NCBI RefSeq assembly: GCF_900129785.1
Contig: NZ_FSRC01000001.1
Location: forward strand, 2,170,001 to 2,234,000
Source of the DNA: Algoriphagus halophilus
GTDB lineage: Bacteria; Bacteroidota; Bacteroidia; Cytophagales; Cyclobacteriaceae
Length of the DNA: 64,000 nucleotides
Reading direction: 5' to 3'
The position numbers and the translations under genes were made by a program. The first letter of the stretch is position 1, and each line of letters begins with the position of its first letter. Shown here piece by piece: positions 45,395 through 54,435 of the stretch. The notes below the pieces were generated by a model. That model saw only the letters and a program-made list of their open reading frames with translations, was not told the DNA's origin and did not search any database.

Positions 45395-45820
45395 ATGACA
45401 AATCCAAACGACTTATATATAACTTTCTCCGGATTTGCCAATAATGATCAAATCATAGATAGCTATGAATTGATTCATTCCTTGATCACTGAATTTGGGG
45501 GGCAGGCTACTTTCCGTTTTCTGTTGGACCCAACACTCCCTATGATCAAAGGAGATCCCAATTTTATTTCTGGAGTTTTCAAGGATTTCATTCTTAAAAC
45601 CATTGTAGAATTTAAACATCACCTAGGGATCGTCAAGGTCGTTCATATCAAAGACCCAAAATCCTGGATTTTCGCATTCTCCATTGATCAGAAATCAATG
45701 CCATCCGAAAAACAATCAGCTCCAGAATTAACCGAACCCATTCAGGAATTTAATCTGGCCATTTCCAAAAAAGCATTACAAAATTTAAGTGAGGTGCCTT
45801 CGGCAATAGCCTATCTTTAA
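45395..45820 (+). CDS. Hypothetical protein resembling a degenerate histidine-kinase ATPase domain
   Basis: 141 residues with no named domain I can assign firmly. The middle reads LPMIKGDPNFISGVFKDFI, like the GDPxxLxQVFxNLLxNA segment before the N box of HATPase_c domains, and WIFAFSIDQKS (91-101) resembles the W-x-F-x-V-x-DNG strand. The N-box Asn is replaced (Lys68) and the DxGxG motif is missing, so ATP binding is unlikely. It lies between a receiver and an Hpt gene (5 bp), so it may be a docking partner in the phosphorelay. This is an inference from motif shape and position. Confidence 0.5.
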   Translation: MTNPNDLYITFSGFANNDQIIDSYELIHSLITEFGGQATFRFLLDPTLPMIKGDPNFISGVFKDFILKTIVEFKHHLGIVKVVHIKDPKSWIFAFSIDQKSMPSEKQSAPELTEPIQEFNLAISKKALQNLSEVPSAIAYL

Positions 45821-45825
45821 ATAGC

Positions 45826-46155
45826 ATGACTATGGAAACTCCATCTTTACACTATCTCAAAGAGTTGTCCTGTGGAAATAAACTATTTGAAAAAAAGATC
45901 CTGAAGCTTTTGATAGAGGAGTTGCCAATGGAGTATAACACCTATCAGCAGGCAATCGACTCCAATAATTATTTCTGGGCGTCTGAAACGGTACATCGGA
46001 TCAAACATAAAATTGCCTTTTTCCAAATGCAAAACGCTCTAAATGTCACTGAAAAGCATGAATTAGCATTACGATCGGGAAAACTAAATTTTCAAGAAGA
46101 ATTTCAGGATATAGTAGCTAAAATACTTAAATTTCTACCTGAACGACCAGAGTAG
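45826..46155 (+). CDS. Stand-alone histidine phosphotransfer (Hpt) protein
   Basis: 109 residues, all helical. SETVHRIKHKIAFFQM carries the Hpt H-x-x-K signature with His57 and Lys60. It should shuttle phosphate between receivers, most plausibly the hybrid kinase at 46887-51233 and the regulators on both sides. It overlaps nothing but is tightly spaced, 5 bp after the previous gene and 2 bp before the LytTR gene, indicating one transcript. Confidence 0.8.
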   Translation: MTMETPSLHYLKELSCGNKLFEKKILKLLIEELPMEYNTYQQAIDSNNYFWASETVHRIKHKIAFFQMQNALNVTEKHELALRSGKLNFQEEFQDIVAKILKFLPERPE

Positions 46156-46157
46156 AC

Positions 46158-46868
46158 ATGACCTGCATAATTGTTGACGATGAAAATGTGTCAAGAGAAA
46201 TATTAAACTTTTTGTGTGAAAAAGAGCCCGGTGTAGAAGTAGTTGGTAATTTTTCTAATGCAATGGATGCTTTTCGTTTCCTCAATAAGGAAGATGTAGA
46301 CCTGATTTTTTTGGATGTCCACATGCCTGGCTTTACTGGTTTTGATTTTATCCAAACCTTAAAAAACTCTCCCTATGTCATCTTGACCACTTCTGATCAG
46401 AATTCTGCGCTTAAAGCATTTGAATACGAAAGCATTATTGATTTTTTAACCAAGCCCATAGACCCGGATCGATTTAAAAAATCCGTCAAAAAGGTGGCTA
46501 AATTACTTGAAACAGGAAATTCCAATCCCAGTAACCCTAAAAAGTCAAAGGCCAGTAAAAATCAATTATTCATCAATATTGACAAGCGCCTTATTAAAAT
46601 CAATACCGAAGAAATTGATCTGGTAGAAGCAAGTGGAGACTATGTAGTTATTAAATTGGAGAACACGGACTATAGAGTGCACATCTCCTTGACAAAACTC
46701 AAAGAAAAACTACCGTCAGACACTTTTTTTCAGGTTCATCGCTCCTATATCATCAATCTCAAAAAGATCGTAGATATCCAAGACAATACGGTACTGATCC
46801 ATAAGTCAGTGATCCCGATTAGTAGATCCAAGCGGGGAGAACTCATGGGAAAACTAAACTTGATTTAA
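46158..46868 (+). CDS. LytTR-type DNA-binding response regulator
   Basis: 236 residues. Receiver at 1-120 (Asp7/Asp8, phospho-acceptor Asp53 in FLDVHMPG, Lys99 in FLTKP) and LytTR DNA-binding domain at about 135-236 (LVEASGDYVVIKL, FFQVHRSYIINLKKI, VIPISRSKRGEL). It is the only DNA-binding output of this signalling group. It ends 18 bp from the convergent hybrid kinase stop. Targets cannot be told. Confidence 0.93.
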   Translation: MTCIIVDDENVSREILNFLCEKEPGVEVVGNFSNAMDAFRFLNKEDVDLIFLDVHMPGFTGFDFIQTLKNSPYVILTTSDQNSALKAFEYESIIDFLTKPIDPDRFKKSVKKVAKLLETGNSNPSNPKKSKASKNQLFINIDKRLIKINTEEIDLVEASGDYVVIKLENTDYRVHISLTKLKEKLPSDTFFQVHRSYIINLKKIVDIQDNTVLIHKSVIPISRSKRGELMGKLNLI

Positions 46869-46886
46869 GTTGAGGGAGTGGGACTA

Positions 46887-49800
46887 TTATCCCATCGAAT
46901 CCTCCTGGGTATGAATTTGATGTAGGATCAGCTTTATCTCTTTTTCCACTTCAGCTAATTGATGCTCTAAAGCAGGTTTGTCCAATAACTTAAGCTTTTC
47001 AATTTCAGCAGCCATTTCCGATAAATAAAACATCCCTGAAGAGACTGCTGTGCCATATAATTTATGTCCAGCCTCTTTCAATCCAACCAAATCCTCATTC
47101 AGCAGTTTTTCCTTAAGGTCAGTAAAAGAAGTGGTTAATTCCGACTTGACGATCTTCAAAATCCCCTTCAAAATCTCTACATTATTATCCGTGTAAGCAA
47201 TCAAGACTTCCTGATCATAATGACTTTTTGTGGATACTTCTGGTTTATCAAAGTCTAAAGAATCCAGCTTTTGAAGTGGCAACCATTTTTGAAAAATTTC
47301 ATGAAGAGTCTCCTCAACTACAGGCTTCACCACGAAGTCATTCATTCCTGCTTCTAAACATTTCTCACGTTCTCCCTTTACATTGCCAGCGGTCAATGCC
47401 ACAATGGGAATCCGGTCACCATTTTTTAAGCGTCGGATTTGCTTGGTTGCTTCATACCCATTCATTTCTGGCATTTGAACATCCATCAATATGATGTCTG
47501 GAATTTCTTCTTTACAATAATGCAAGGCCTCCTTGCCATCCTTCGCCTTGATCAAAATTGCATTTGGAAAGGATCGTTTGATGATGGTTTCTGCCAACAT
47601 CATGTTGACCATATTATCCTCCGCTACCAACACTTTATAATCTACATCCAGTGGCAGAATATCATTTTCAACTTCTTTTACTAAGTCAAAATCCTTGGTA
47701 TGGAGCCTTGAAAGTGCATGGTAGAAATCCTGTAATTTGAGTGGCTTAATCAAACGATGTTTCACACCCAGTTCTTGGCAGGCTTGTATAATTTTCTGGT
47801 CATCAGAAGAACTATGTAATAGAATGATCGGCATCTCTTCCAGACTATCCATGAAACTTTCCTTGATCTTACGAATGGTTTCCAAGCCATCCATGAATGG
47901 CATGTGGTAATCCATCAACACCACATCAAATTTTTCTCCCTTAGACAAGAGTTGAAGGGCTTCAAAGCCATTAGTCGCTTCGGTAGCATGAATGTTCTTC
48001 AACAACAACATCTGATTGACAATCAATCTATTATTGTCATTATCATCCACTACCAACACATTTTTGATTTGATCTACATCAAACCATTCAATGGCTTCTC
48101 CTTTTTCAGTTTTAAAGGTGACGTCAAAGAAAAATGTACTCCCTTTTCCCACTTCTGATACCAATTGCAGATTTGATCCCATCAATCCTAAAAGTCTATT
48201 GGAAATGGTCAAGCCAAGGCCTGTTCCCCCGTATTTCTTGGTTGTGGAACTATCCTCCTGGGAAAATGCCTCAAAGATCTTTTTCTGCTTGGCAGGATTA
48301 ATCCCGATTCCAGTATCCCGAACAGAAAACCGAATTCGATTGAAATCACCATCCGAATGCAGGTTTTCTATTTTCAACTCTATTTCTCCTTTTTCTGTAA
48401 ACTTGGAGGCATTGCCCAGTAGATTCACCAGCACTTGTTTTAACCGTACAGAATCGGCATAAATAAATCTTGGTAAATCGGTTCCAATATTCAAAAGCAT
48501 TTCCAGGCCTTTGTTTTGGATTTGGTAGGTAATGATATCCGTTGCTTGGGAACTCATTTCATAGAGATCGCACTTATCAATATCAATTTCCAACTTCCCT
48601 GCCTCAATTTTTGAAAAGTCCAGAATATCATTGATGATACTTAAAAGGGCATTGGCAGACTGGTTGACAATCGATAGATATTGATGTTGGGTTTCATTTA
48701 AATTGGTTTTCAACACCAAGTCCGTAAATCCTATCACCCCATTGAGTGGCGTCCTGATTTCATGACTCATATTGGCCAAAAACTCAGATTTGGCTTTACT
48801 TGCTTCTTCTGCCTGCAACTTGGCCTGTTTGAGCTCTTCCCGCTGGGCAATCAAAGACGTGATATTTTGTGTAAAGACCATCATCCCACCAATTTCTCCA
48901 TTGTGAAGGTACCAAGGCCTCATTTCCCAGGATATATATCTAGGTTCAGTTTCTCCAGGAAATAAGATTTTCTCTTCCTTATTGGTTAACACTTCCCCAC
49001 TTAATACCCGATTATAATTAGCAATTCTTTCTTCATTCATCAGTTCACCAAAGAGCTCATAATGGGAATTTCCTAACACCTCTTCGGCTTTAAAGTGATA
49101 TTCCTCTTCCCATCTATTACTCACTGCGATATATCGCATCTGATTATCCAACATGGATACCGCTGCCGGGGTATGCTGTACAAATGCCGCTAGCCGGCTT
49201 TTTTCATTGACCAGATCAATTTCAATGTTCCTCTTTTCTGTGAAATCAATCGCAATGCCCAAATAGCCGATACTGGTTTGGTCAGGGTCCTTGATCGGGG
49301 TAACTACCAAAGAAACCAAGCGTTCTTCCCTATCTTTTCGAATGTAGGTCCAATCCCGTTGCTCCGAACCATCTCTTTCCGGTCTGGCGATAAAGGTTTC
49401 AAATCCAGAAATAGGCCTTCCAAATTCCTCCGAAAGTTCTGAAGCTGCTTTCTCTACCTCCTCTTGAGAATGAATGATACTGGGAGTATGCTTGCCAACC
49501 ATTTCCTCAGCTGAATAGCCTAGCATCTTTTCTGCTCCCTTATTAAAAACTGTAATTACTCCTTCTAAATCTGTGGCGATCACGCTTACTTCCGAAGAGG
49601 CATTGAACACATCATCCAATACTTTCCTAGCCCTAGATGCCTCCAATTCAGCTCTTTTGGTTTCGTCGATATCTTGAAAAGTCCCAAATAACCTGACACA
49701 TTCCCCATTTTTGAATTCTGGTTTTCCAATTGCTCTTACCCAGATTTCCTTTCCTTTATGGGTAATCAATTGCAAATCCAAACTCCATGGGGTGCCATGC

Positions 49801-51233
49801 TGGATCGCTTCTTCCAAGGCCTTGGTAACCTTGTATCGGCTCTCTCCCTCTTTATAAAATTCTATGCCTGTAGTCAAATCCGGCTCAAAGTCTTCAGGAA
49901 CTTCATGGATCATTTTTGTAACAGGTGTCCAGGATATTTTTTGATTTACTAAATCAAAGTTCCAGCCCCCCACTCTGGCTACCTTTCCCGTCTCCTCTAG
50001 CAATTGTTTGGTTTCTTTGAGGTCTTCTTCCAGCTTCGCCCGAGTGGTGATATCTATTGCATTTCCGATGACATATTGTGATTGGTCCACCCCACTTTTC
50101 TCAAGGACATTATTGAATAACCAAGTTCGGAGCGTCCCATTTTTATGCTTGGTCAACATTTGACCGTTGGCTTTTCCGTTTGTGGAAATGACCTTTAAAT
50201 ACCCATAGACCTCATGATGTCTCTCCTGAGGTACGATATCAAATAAACTTCGAGAAAGTATCTCTTCTACGGTATAGCCTAATATTCCTGCCCCCGAAGA
50301 ATTTACAGAAAGGAAATTCCCTTCTAAGTCATGGGTACACATCAAACCTTGAGAATTTTCAAAGAAAACTCTCAATTTCTCCTCACTCTCAGCCAGTTTT
50401 AATTCGCGATTTCTTTCATAGGTGATATCTCTCCCTATCGCGAATATGCTTCCCGTTTCGGGCTCTGGAGAGGCAGTCCATTGTAAATATTTGAAGGAGC
50501 CATCATGGGTATTAAATCGATGTGTGAAATTGATGGTAGGATGTCCTTCTGAAAGTTTTTCTATTTCTTGTTGAGTCTTCTTTAAATCCTCTGGATAAAT
50601 CATTTCAAAAAATGATTTGGTCAGTAAGGTCTTTTCATCCCATCCCAAAATCTTTTTAAATGAAGGACTTACTTTTTTAAAAAAACCATCCACACCAGCC
50701 AAACACACCAAGTCTGAGGATAACTGGAATAGTTTTTCAAAATGATCCAGTTCAATATTCTTTTTTCGATCCTTCAACAAACTCTGCAATCCCCCAAAAA
50801 GCGTAATCAAACTGGATTTTTGATCTTCATTGATCTCAACCACCTGATGATTCAAAATTGCCAAAGCTCCTAAAACAAAACCATCCTGATCCTTTACTGG
50901 ACATGCAGCATAGTATTCAAAACCCCTTTCTTTTAAAGAGGATGGAAAGTTTTCATCCTTTGAATTGAATGAGATAAACGAAGCCTCTAGATGAGCACCA
51001 AAAATTGAACTTAAATCCAGTGACTCTATCGCATCAATACTTCCAAAAACTGATTTGATAAAGGTCTTTTTCTCATCAAAAAAATAGATCAAGCCAACCG
51101 GCACATTACATAACTTACAGGCAAGCTTTGCGATTCCGTCAAATTCCCTCTCTTTTTCAGTAGTTGAAATCTGATAACTCTTTAATGAGTTTAATCTGGA
51201 ACTATCTCCGAGTAGAGATGGGGTATTCATCAT
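46887..51233 (-). CDS. Hybrid sensor histidine kinase: GAF, five PAS, HisKA-HATPase, two receivers, Hpt
   Basis: 1448 residues without membrane segments. Order: GAF (about 10-155), PAS repeats (about 165-275, 285-400, 410-530, 540-665, 675-795), dimerisation/phosphoacceptor NMSHEIRTPLNGVIGF (about 830), ATPase with NLLGNASKFTE, DTGIGI and GGTGLGL, receiver 1 (VLMDYHMPFMDG), receiver 2 (ILMDVQMPEMNG) and an Hpt-like C-terminus with EAGHKLYGTA, where the usual Lys of the Hpt motif is Tyr. Probably senses cytoplasmic redox or small ligands. Convergent with, and likely feeding, the lone Hpt and LytTR genes. Confidence 0.9.
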   Translation of the reverse strand: MMNTPSLLGDSSRLNSLKSYQISTTEKEREFDGIAKLACKLCNVPVGLIYFFDEKKTFIKSVFGSIDAIESLDLSSIFGAHLEASFISFNSKDENFPSSLKERGFEYYAACPVKDQDGFVLGALAILNHQVVEINEDQKSSLITLFGGLQSLLKDRKKNIELDHFEKLFQLSSDLVCLAGVDGFFKKVSPSFKKILGWDEKTLLTKSFFEMIYPEDLKKTQQEIEKLSEGHPTINFTHRFNTHDGSFKYLQWTASPEPETGSIFAIGRDITYERNRELKLAESEEKLRVFFENSQGLMCTHDLEGNFLSVNSSGAGILGYTVEEILSRSLFDIVPQERHHEVYGYLKVISTNGKANGQMLTKHKNGTLRTWLFNNVLEKSGVDQSQYVIGNAIDITTRAKLEEDLKETKQLLEETGKVARVGGWNFDLVNQKISWTPVTKMIHEVPEDFEPDLTTGIEFYKEGESRYKVTKALEEAIQHGTPWSLDLQLITHKGKEIWVRAIGKPEFKNGECVRLFGTFQDIDETKRAELEASRARKVLDDVFNASSEVSVIATDLEGVITVFNKGAEKMLGYSAEEMVGKHTPSIIHSQEEVEKAASELSEEFGRPISGFETFIARPERDGSEQRDWTYIRKDREERLVSLVVTPIKDPDQTSIGYLGIAIDFTEKRNIEIDLVNEKSRLAAFVQHTPAAVSMLDNQMRYIAVSNRWEEEYHFKAEEVLGNSHYELFGELMNEERIANYNRVLSGEVLTNKEEKILFPGETEPRYISWEMRPWYLHNGEIGGMMVFTQNITSLIAQREELKQAKLQAEEASKAKSEFLANMSHEIRTPLNGVIGFTDLVLKTNLNETQHQYLSIVNQSANALLSIINDILDFSKIEAGKLEIDIDKCDLYEMSSQATDIITYQIQNKGLEMLLNIGTDLPRFIYADSVRLKQVLVNLLGNASKFTEKGEIELKIENLHSDGDFNRIRFSVRDTGIGINPAKQKKIFEAFSQEDSSTTKKYGGTGLGLTISNRLLGLMGSNLQLVSEVGKGSTFFFDVTFKTEKGEAIEWFDVDQIKNVLVVDDNDNNRLIVNQMLLLKNIHATEATNGFEALQLLSKGEKFDVVLMDYHMPFMDGLETIRKIKESFMDSLEEMPIILLHSSSDDQKIIQACQELGVKHRLIKPLKLQDFYHALSRLHTKDFDLVKEVENDILPLDVDYKVLVAEDNMVNMMLAETIIKRSFPNAILIKAKDGKEALHYCKEEIPDIILMDVQMPEMNGYEATKQIRRLKNGDRIPIVALTAGNVKGEREKCLEAGMNDFVVKPVVEETLHEIFQKWLPLQKLDSLDFDKPEVSTKSHYDQEVLIAYTDNNVEILKGILKIVKSELTTSFTDLKEKLLNEDLVGLKEAGHKLYGTAVSSGMFYLSEMAAEIEKLKLLDKPALEHQLAEVEKEIKLILHQIHTQEDSMG

Positions 51234-51576
51234 TTTTGAGGGATTACAATAAAATTAATCAAAAAAGAGATGGAACATATACTTCCTAACTAACAGGTAA
51301 ATTATTGGGTTAATCTTACATTAAAAAGCCCATGCCCCTAAAAAATAAAGAGAATTACATTGAATTTTTCATCCCTGAATTTTCACTCCACCATATCCAA
51401 ATTACACACTTACAATAATGTATTTCACCTAAAAAAATTGCTCAGGTATTTTTTGAGAATACTAATTGTTTCTCCCACTATTTTTTGACAGCGCAGTAAT
51501 TTCGGGATAACTTCAGTCCTTATTCCTTATATTTCTCCTGATAGAATCAACCCATCAGATAGCCAAATTTTCAACT
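51234..51576. other. 343-bp divergent intergenic region
   Basis: Lies between the start of the hybrid kinase gene and the start of the sulfatase gene and must hold both promoters. I found no full TTG/TAnnTTTG pair on either strand and no repeat longer than a few bases. No gene seen. Confidence 0.5.
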
Positions 51577-52983
51577 ATGAAATCTTCTTTTAAAGTTAAG
51601 CTGTTCATCATCTCACTTTTTACTGTCCTTTCTACTCCTGGTTTCATTTCCGCCCAGGACAAAAAACCTAATTTCATCATCATTTTCACCGATGACCAAG
51701 GGTATGGAGATGTGGGAGTTTTTGGACATCCGACCATCAAAACCCCAAACCTGGATCAAATGGCCATGGAGGGACAAAAGTGGACCAATTTCTATGTGGC
51801 AGCAAATGTCTGTACCCCCAGCCGTTCCGCAATTATGACGGGAAGACTTCCTGTAAGAACAGGGATGTATAGTAATACCAGAAGGGTTCTTTTTCCAGAC
51901 TCGGATGGAGGACTTCCAAGTTCTGAAAACACCATCGCAACCTTGCTAAAAACCTCTGGCTATGCCACCAAAGCAATCGGGAAATGGCACTTGGGTCATC
52001 TGCCCCCCTACCTCCCCACGAACCATGGGTTCGATTCTTACTTTGGCATCCCCTATAGCAATGACATGGACCGAATCAACGATGTTTCTGCTAAAGAGGC
52101 CTTCGCAAATCCAAAACACAATTATTTCAACGTTCCTCTGATGAGGGACACGGAAATTGTGGAAAGACCCGCCGACCAAAATACGATTACCAAACGCTAT
52201 ACAGAAGAAGCCATCCAATACATCCAGGAAAATAAAGACCGACCTTTCTTTATCTACCTGGCTCACTCTCTTCCCCACGTGCCTTTATTTGCAAGCCAAG
52301 GATTCTTAGGAAGCAGTGAGAGAGGGTTATATGGAGATGTCATTGAGGAAATTGATTGGAGCGTGGGTCAGATCCTAACGACACTTAAAAAAGAAGGCTT
52401 AGATACCAACACCTACGTAGTCTTTACTTCAGACAATGGTCCCTGGCTTGTCTACAATGAACAAGGAGGAAGCAATGGAGGCCTTTTCGGGGGAAAAGGC
52501 ACCAGTTATGAAGGCGGAGTTCGTGTGCCCACCATCATTTGGGGCCCGGGAAATGTGCAACCAGGGGTCGTATCAAAAATTGGAAGTACCCTGGATTTGT
52601 TGCCTACCTTTTGCAGTTTATCCAACACGGTCAAACCAAACGATCGGGTTTATGACGGGTTTGACTTAAGCCCTGTATTGGCAGGAAAAGACGAAACCCC
52701 AAGAAATGAACTGTTTTATTACCATGGAGACCGGTTATTTGCCGTAAGAAAAGGGGATTACAAACTCTATTTTTACCAAAACAACCCCATGGGCTATCCT
52801 GCCAAAGTCGAAAAACTGGATACGCTTCAACTCTTTAACCTGGCACATGACCCTTCCGAGAGGTTTAATATCGCTTCAGAAAACAATCAGATCATCGAGG
52901 AAATCCAGGCCTTGATCCAGACACATCAATCCAATATGACCTTTGGTCCCACACAATTGGAAAAACGAATTGAAAAGAATTAA
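51577..52983 (+). CDS. Secreted type I sulfatase (arylsulfatase family)
   Basis: 468 residues with signal peptide (to FISAQ). Metal site IIFTDDQGYGDVGVFG, formylglycine signature CTPSRSAIMTGRLPVRTG (Cys converted by FGE or anSME), KWHLGHLP, and FTSDNGPW are all present. It hydrolyses sulfate esters from a sugar polymer or small aryl sulfate outside the cytoplasm. The substrate could be external algal polysaccharide or the cell's own sulfated polymer. A strong terminator follows. Confidence 0.93.
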   Translation: MKSSFKVKLFIISLFTVLSTPGFISAQDKKPNFIIIFTDDQGYGDVGVFGHPTIKTPNLDQMAMEGQKWTNFYVAANVCTPSRSAIMTGRLPVRTGMYSNTRRVLFPDSDGGLPSSENTIATLLKTSGYATKAIGKWHLGHLPPYLPTNHGFDSYFGIPYSNDMDRINDVSAKEAFANPKHNYFNVPLMRDTEIVERPADQNTITKRYTEEAIQYIQENKDRPFFIYLAHSLPHVPLFASQGFLGSSERGLYGDVIEEIDWSVGQILTTLKKEGLDTNTYVVFTSDNGPWLVYNEQGGSNGGLFGGKGTSYEGGVRVPTIIWGPGNVQPGVVSKIGSTLDLLPTFCSLSNTVKPNDRVYDGFDLSPVLAGKDETPRNELFYYHGDRLFAVRKGDYKLYFYQNNPMGYPAKVEKLDTLQLFNLAHDPSERFNIASENNQIIEEIQALIQTHQSNMTFGPTQLEKRIEKN

Positions 52984-53022
52984 GTACTGATTCGTTTCTT
53001 AGGTTTGGGGGTATTATTTGGA

Positions 53023-53060
53023 CGTGTCAAGGCTGTTTAGCTTTGACACGTTTTTTTTTG
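53023..53060 (+). terminator. Rho-independent terminator of the sulfatase gene
   Basis: CGTGTCAAGGC (53023-53033) pairs with GCTTTGACACG (53040-53050) with one G-U pair and a six-base loop, followed by a nine-base T tract. Confidence 0.92.
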
Positions 53061-53120
53061 TCCGCCTTCCTGCTTCTTTATTCACTTCATCACCCTTGTG
53101 TCTGTCGATTGACTATTCTT

Positions 53121-53141
53121 TTTAGAAAAAGCACTTCTAAA
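53121..53141. promoter_or_regulatory. Distal operator-like palindrome TTTAGA-N9-TCTAAA
   Basis: Same half-sites as the two proximal palindromes at 53160 and 53184 but with a nine-base spacer. It lies about 40 bp upstream of the -33 element. Confidence 0.5.
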
Positions 53142-53159
53142 AAACTCGTTCTATTTTTA

Positions 53160-53176
53160 TTTAGATTTTTTCTAAA
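53160..53176. promoter_or_regulatory. Operator-like palindrome TTTAGA-N5-TCTAAA (site 1)
   Basis: Perfect 6-bp arms with TTTTT as spacer, ending 3 bp before the -33 TTG of the downstream promoter. The half-site is close to those of DtxR/MntR-type metal regulators (TTAGG/CCTAA), which suits the iron-uptake operon it precedes. The regulator is inferred. Confidence 0.65.
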
Positions 53177-53179
53177 CAA

Positions 53180-53212
53180 TTGTTTTAGAATTAATCTAAA
53201 TAAATAACTTTG
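53180..53212 (+). promoter_or_regulatory. Consensus Bacteroidota promoter of the DUF4856-imelysin-HTTM-TBDR operon
   Basis: TTG at 53180-53182 (-33 element) and TAACTTTG at 53205-53212 (exact TAnnTTTG -7 element) with a 22-base spacer. Start codon is 33 bp downstream of the -7 element. Confidence 0.75.
53184..53200. promoter_or_regulatory. Operator-like palindrome TTTAGA-N5-TCTAAA (site 2)
   Basis: Perfect 6-bp arms with ATTAA as spacer. It lies entirely between the -33 and -7 elements, where a bound repressor would block RNA polymerase. Its centre is 24 bp from that of site 1. Confidence 0.7.
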
Positions 53213-53244
53213 CAGTCGAAATCAATTACCCAATCAACTATAAA

Positions 53245-54420
53245 ATGATGAAGTTTTTAAAAAGCCCTCAATTCCTTTTGGGGTTCGTCTTATTAGCTGC
53301 AACATCTTGTGAAAATGAAACTGCAGAACCCAATCTGAGATCGGAAATCGGCTATGGTGAATTAAACACCAATGAGTCCTACTCTACTCAATTTTTGGAT
53401 CAATCGGGGAATTCAACGGTGGATCTAACCGAAGGGACTATTTCATTAAGTATGTTTCAGTCGATGGATAATTACATAAAATCCAGCGTCAGTACTAATT
53501 CAAGAATTGATCAAAGCCTTTTATCAAACCTATTCAACAATACTGGATCTTCTTTTACTCAAATTGAGGTAAAAGGAGGCTTATTCAATGCTTCTGACCT
53601 AGTTAATTCTGAAGTAAGTATAAGTGAAAGAGTGGCACCATCAAGATCACAAGCTGAAATTCTTGCCACCCAGGCCTATTTTGAATCTCTATTTGAGGAA
53701 ATAGATGCAAACAGTTTATCCATCAATGAAGAAGCATCCATCAACCAAGCAGGTAAACTCGGAAGTTACCTGTTGAATGACAAGGGGATTGAAGTAGCAC
53801 AGGTCATCCAAAAATCTCTTTTAGGGGCATTTCAGTTGGACTATATAGGAAACGTCCTTCTAAACGCTGGGCTGAATGCAGATAACTTCACGCTTGTTTC
53901 GGATAAAAACTATACCCAACTGGAACACAATTGGGACTTGGCCTATGGCACACTTACGCTGAACCCTATCTATTTAGAAGGATTTTCTGATACTGAGAAA
54001 GGATCTGTTTCTGAATTCGGAGCAGGAGCTTACATCTGGGAATATAATAAAAGCGGCTATGCGAAAATCTATCCTGCATTTCTGAAAGGAAGAGCTGCCA
54101 TCGTTAACAACGACTTGGCTGAAATGGAAAACCAGGCGCTTATCATCAGACAGGAATTCGAAAAATCAATTGCAAATGCAGCCCTTGGCTATTTGGGTAA
54201 ATGGAGATCCAGTACCACAGAAGACAAAAGAGCACATGCAATCGGTGAAGCCTTGGGATTCATTTATTCCCTGAGATTTGCCAGTACTTATCAAGCAGAT
54301 GCAAATTTCTCTGATTCTGTGATCGCTGCTCTAATCAATAGTGAGAATGGTTTCTGGGATATAGATGCAGCTAAAATCAATGCTGCAGAAGCTGCCATCA
54401 AATCAAAATTCAACTTGTAA
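53245..54420 (+). CDS. DUF4856-like lipoprotein
   Basis: 391 residues with a lipoprotein signal (FVLLAATSC, Cys about residue 22), so anchored to a membrane. The remainder looks helical with conserved stretches like LGAFQLDYIGNVLLN, NYTQLEHNWDLAYGTL, GRAAIVNN and RAHAIGEALGFIYSLRF, which I recognise as the DUF4856 type found beside imelysin genes in Bacteroidota. Function is unproven; the HNWDLAYG and HAIGEALGF motifs and context suggest an iron-related periplasmic or surface protein. First gene of the operon behind the metal-type operator. Confidence 0.75.
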   Translation: MMKFLKSPQFLLGFVLLAATSCENETAEPNLRSEIGYGELNTNESYSTQFLDQSGNSTVDLTEGTISLSMFQSMDNYIKSSVSTNSRIDQSLLSNLFNNTGSSFTQIEVKGGLFNASDLVNSEVSISERVAPSRSQAEILATQAYFESLFEEIDANSLSINEEASINQAGKLGSYLLNDKGIEVAQVIQKSLLGAFQLDYIGNVLLNAGLNADNFTLVSDKNYTQLEHNWDLAYGTLTLNPIYLEGFSDTEKGSVSEFGAGAYIWEYNKSGYAKIYPAFLKGRAAIVNNDLAEMENQALIIRQEFEKSIANAALGYLGKWRSSTTEDKRAHAIGEALGFIYSLRFASTYQADANFSDSVIAALINSENGFWDIDAAKINAAEAAIKSKFNL

Positions 54421-54435
54421 GAATTCATATCATCG

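Noticed and set aside
53101..53244. Riboswitch in the leader of the iron operon
   Set aside because: The leader after the predicted transcription start is only about 25 bases and the palindromes overlap the promoter, so DNA operators explain them better.
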